A stretch of 6,510 bases of DNA. Source: Xanthobacteraceae bacterium. Its GTDB lineage: Bacteria > Pseudomonadota > Alphaproteobacteria > Rhizobiales > Xanthobacteraceae. Under the pieces are notes generated by a model, which saw only the letters and a program-made list of their open reading frames with translations, was not told the DNA's origin and did no database searches. The position numbers and the translations under genes were made by a program. The DNA is taken from NCBI GenBank assembly GCA_019746355.1, contig JAIESC010000024.1:1-6510 (forward strand). Reading direction: 5' to 3'. Below, one piece after another: positions 6,225 to 6,510 of this stretch (its first letter is position 1; each line of letters starts with the position of its first letter).

Positions 6225-6248
6225 GGCGCCGCCCGGACTGACGGCGCC
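6225..6248 (-). terminator. First hairpin after folE
   Basis: GGCGCCG at 6225-6231 pairs perfectly with CGGCGCC at 6242-6248, leaving a 10-nt loop. It begins about 8 bases past the folE stop. The minus-strand tail (ATAATTGTG) is AT-rich but not a true T-tract. It may act together with the hairpin at 6187-6208 or simply protect the folE 3' end. Confidence 0.35.
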
Positions 6249-6255
6249 GTATTGA

Positions 6256-6510
6256 TCAGCGCTGGTTGACGCGAACGAGATTGATGAAGCGCAACTGCTC
6301 GTTCGGGTCGTCGCGGAACGCGCCGCGGAACTGGGTGGTCACCGTCAGGGCGCCGGGCTTCTCCACGCCGCGCAACGACATGCAGGTGTGCTCGGCCTCG
6401 ATCATCACCGCGACGCCGCGAGGCTTGAGGATTTCCTCGATCGCGGTGGCGATCTGCGAGTTCATGTGCTCCTGGGTCTGCAGCCGCCGCGCATAGGTGT
6501 CGACGAGGCG
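6256..6510 (-). CDS. folE: GTP cyclohydrolase I (FolE), C-terminal part, cut by the window edge
   Basis: FolE makes 7,8-dihydroneopterin triphosphate from GTP, the first step of folate (and pterin) biosynthesis, as a cytoplasmic toroidal homodecamer with Zn2+. Only the last 84 residues are inside the window; the frame is open to the edge, so the start lies beyond 6510. The fragment begins [14 protein letters not shown] and carries [26 protein letters not shown], the classic FolE block. In it, H41 and C43 of the fragment correspond to the conserved His and the zinc-ligand Cys (E. coli His179 and Cys181). [10 protein letters not shown] and the C-terminal [14 protein letters not shown] also fit the family. 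The internal ATG at 6465 is not the start, since homology continues upstream of it. The first two zinc ligands are outside the window. Confidence 0.95.
   Translation of the reverse strand, partial: RLVDTYARRLQTQEHMNSQIATAIEEILKPRGVAVMIEAEHTCMSLRGVEKPGALTVTTQFRGAFRDDPNEQLRFINLVRVNQR

Larger units (their letters stand above)
6094..6255 (-). promoter_or_regulatory. folE-hisI intergenic region with two hairpins and a probable hisI leader
   Basis: This 162-base gap ends with the hisI leader. A run of eight A residues on the minus strand (6118-6111) and a weak GGA stretch precede the ATG. TATTCT (6135-6130) could be a -10 box but has no good -35 partner. The folE end of the gap holds the two hairpins listed separately. 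No small gene is evident, and no His-rich leader peptide of an attenuator is seen. Confidence 0.3.

Overview
The window is high-GC DNA. Its gene content and its dispersed repeat fit an alphaproteobacterium of the Hyphomicrobiales, most likely the Bradyrhizobium/Rhodopseudomonas/Afipia group. This placement is by recognition of protein style, the folE-hisI neighbourhood and the ATTCCGGG-type palindromic repeat; no search was run. Most of it reads as ordinary chromosome, with no phage, insertion sequence, CRISPR array, rRNA or tRNA visible.

Left part (1-2336, minus strand): two genes encode periplasmic tripartite-tricarboxylate-transporter substrate-binding proteins (Bug/TctC family). Each has its own signal peptide and its own terminator-like hairpin, so they look like two separate transcription units rather than an operon. 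No TctA or TctB membrane partner is present. Upstream of them, also on the minus strand, is a small gene for a 45-residue single-span membrane protein, again followed by a hairpin.

Middle (2472-3677): a divergent intergenic region leads into a plus-strand gene for a CitE-like CoA-ester lyase (HpcH/HpaI superfamily). Its 3' end faces a minus-strand gene. The convergent gap holds a 107-bp element made of two inverted REP-like hairpins whose stems differ by compensating changes.

Right part (3678-6510, minus strand): a 619-residue radical SAM enzyme with an N-terminal cobalamin-binding-like domain and unknown substrate, then hisI (phosphoribosyl-AMP cyclohydrolase, histidine biosynthesis), then the 3' part of folE (GTP cyclohydrolase I, folate biosynthesis), which runs off the window. 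The order on the minus strand is folE, hisI, radical SAM, with gaps of about 160 and 110 bases that each contain hairpins.

Functionally, the left half suggests capture of organic acids (Bug proteins) and cleavage of a CoA thioester (the CitE-like lyase). The right half is housekeeping plus one uncharacterised radical SAM enzyme. The most noteworthy items are that enzyme, the covarying REP pair and the small membrane protein. I see no clear sign of a wholly new multi-gene system.
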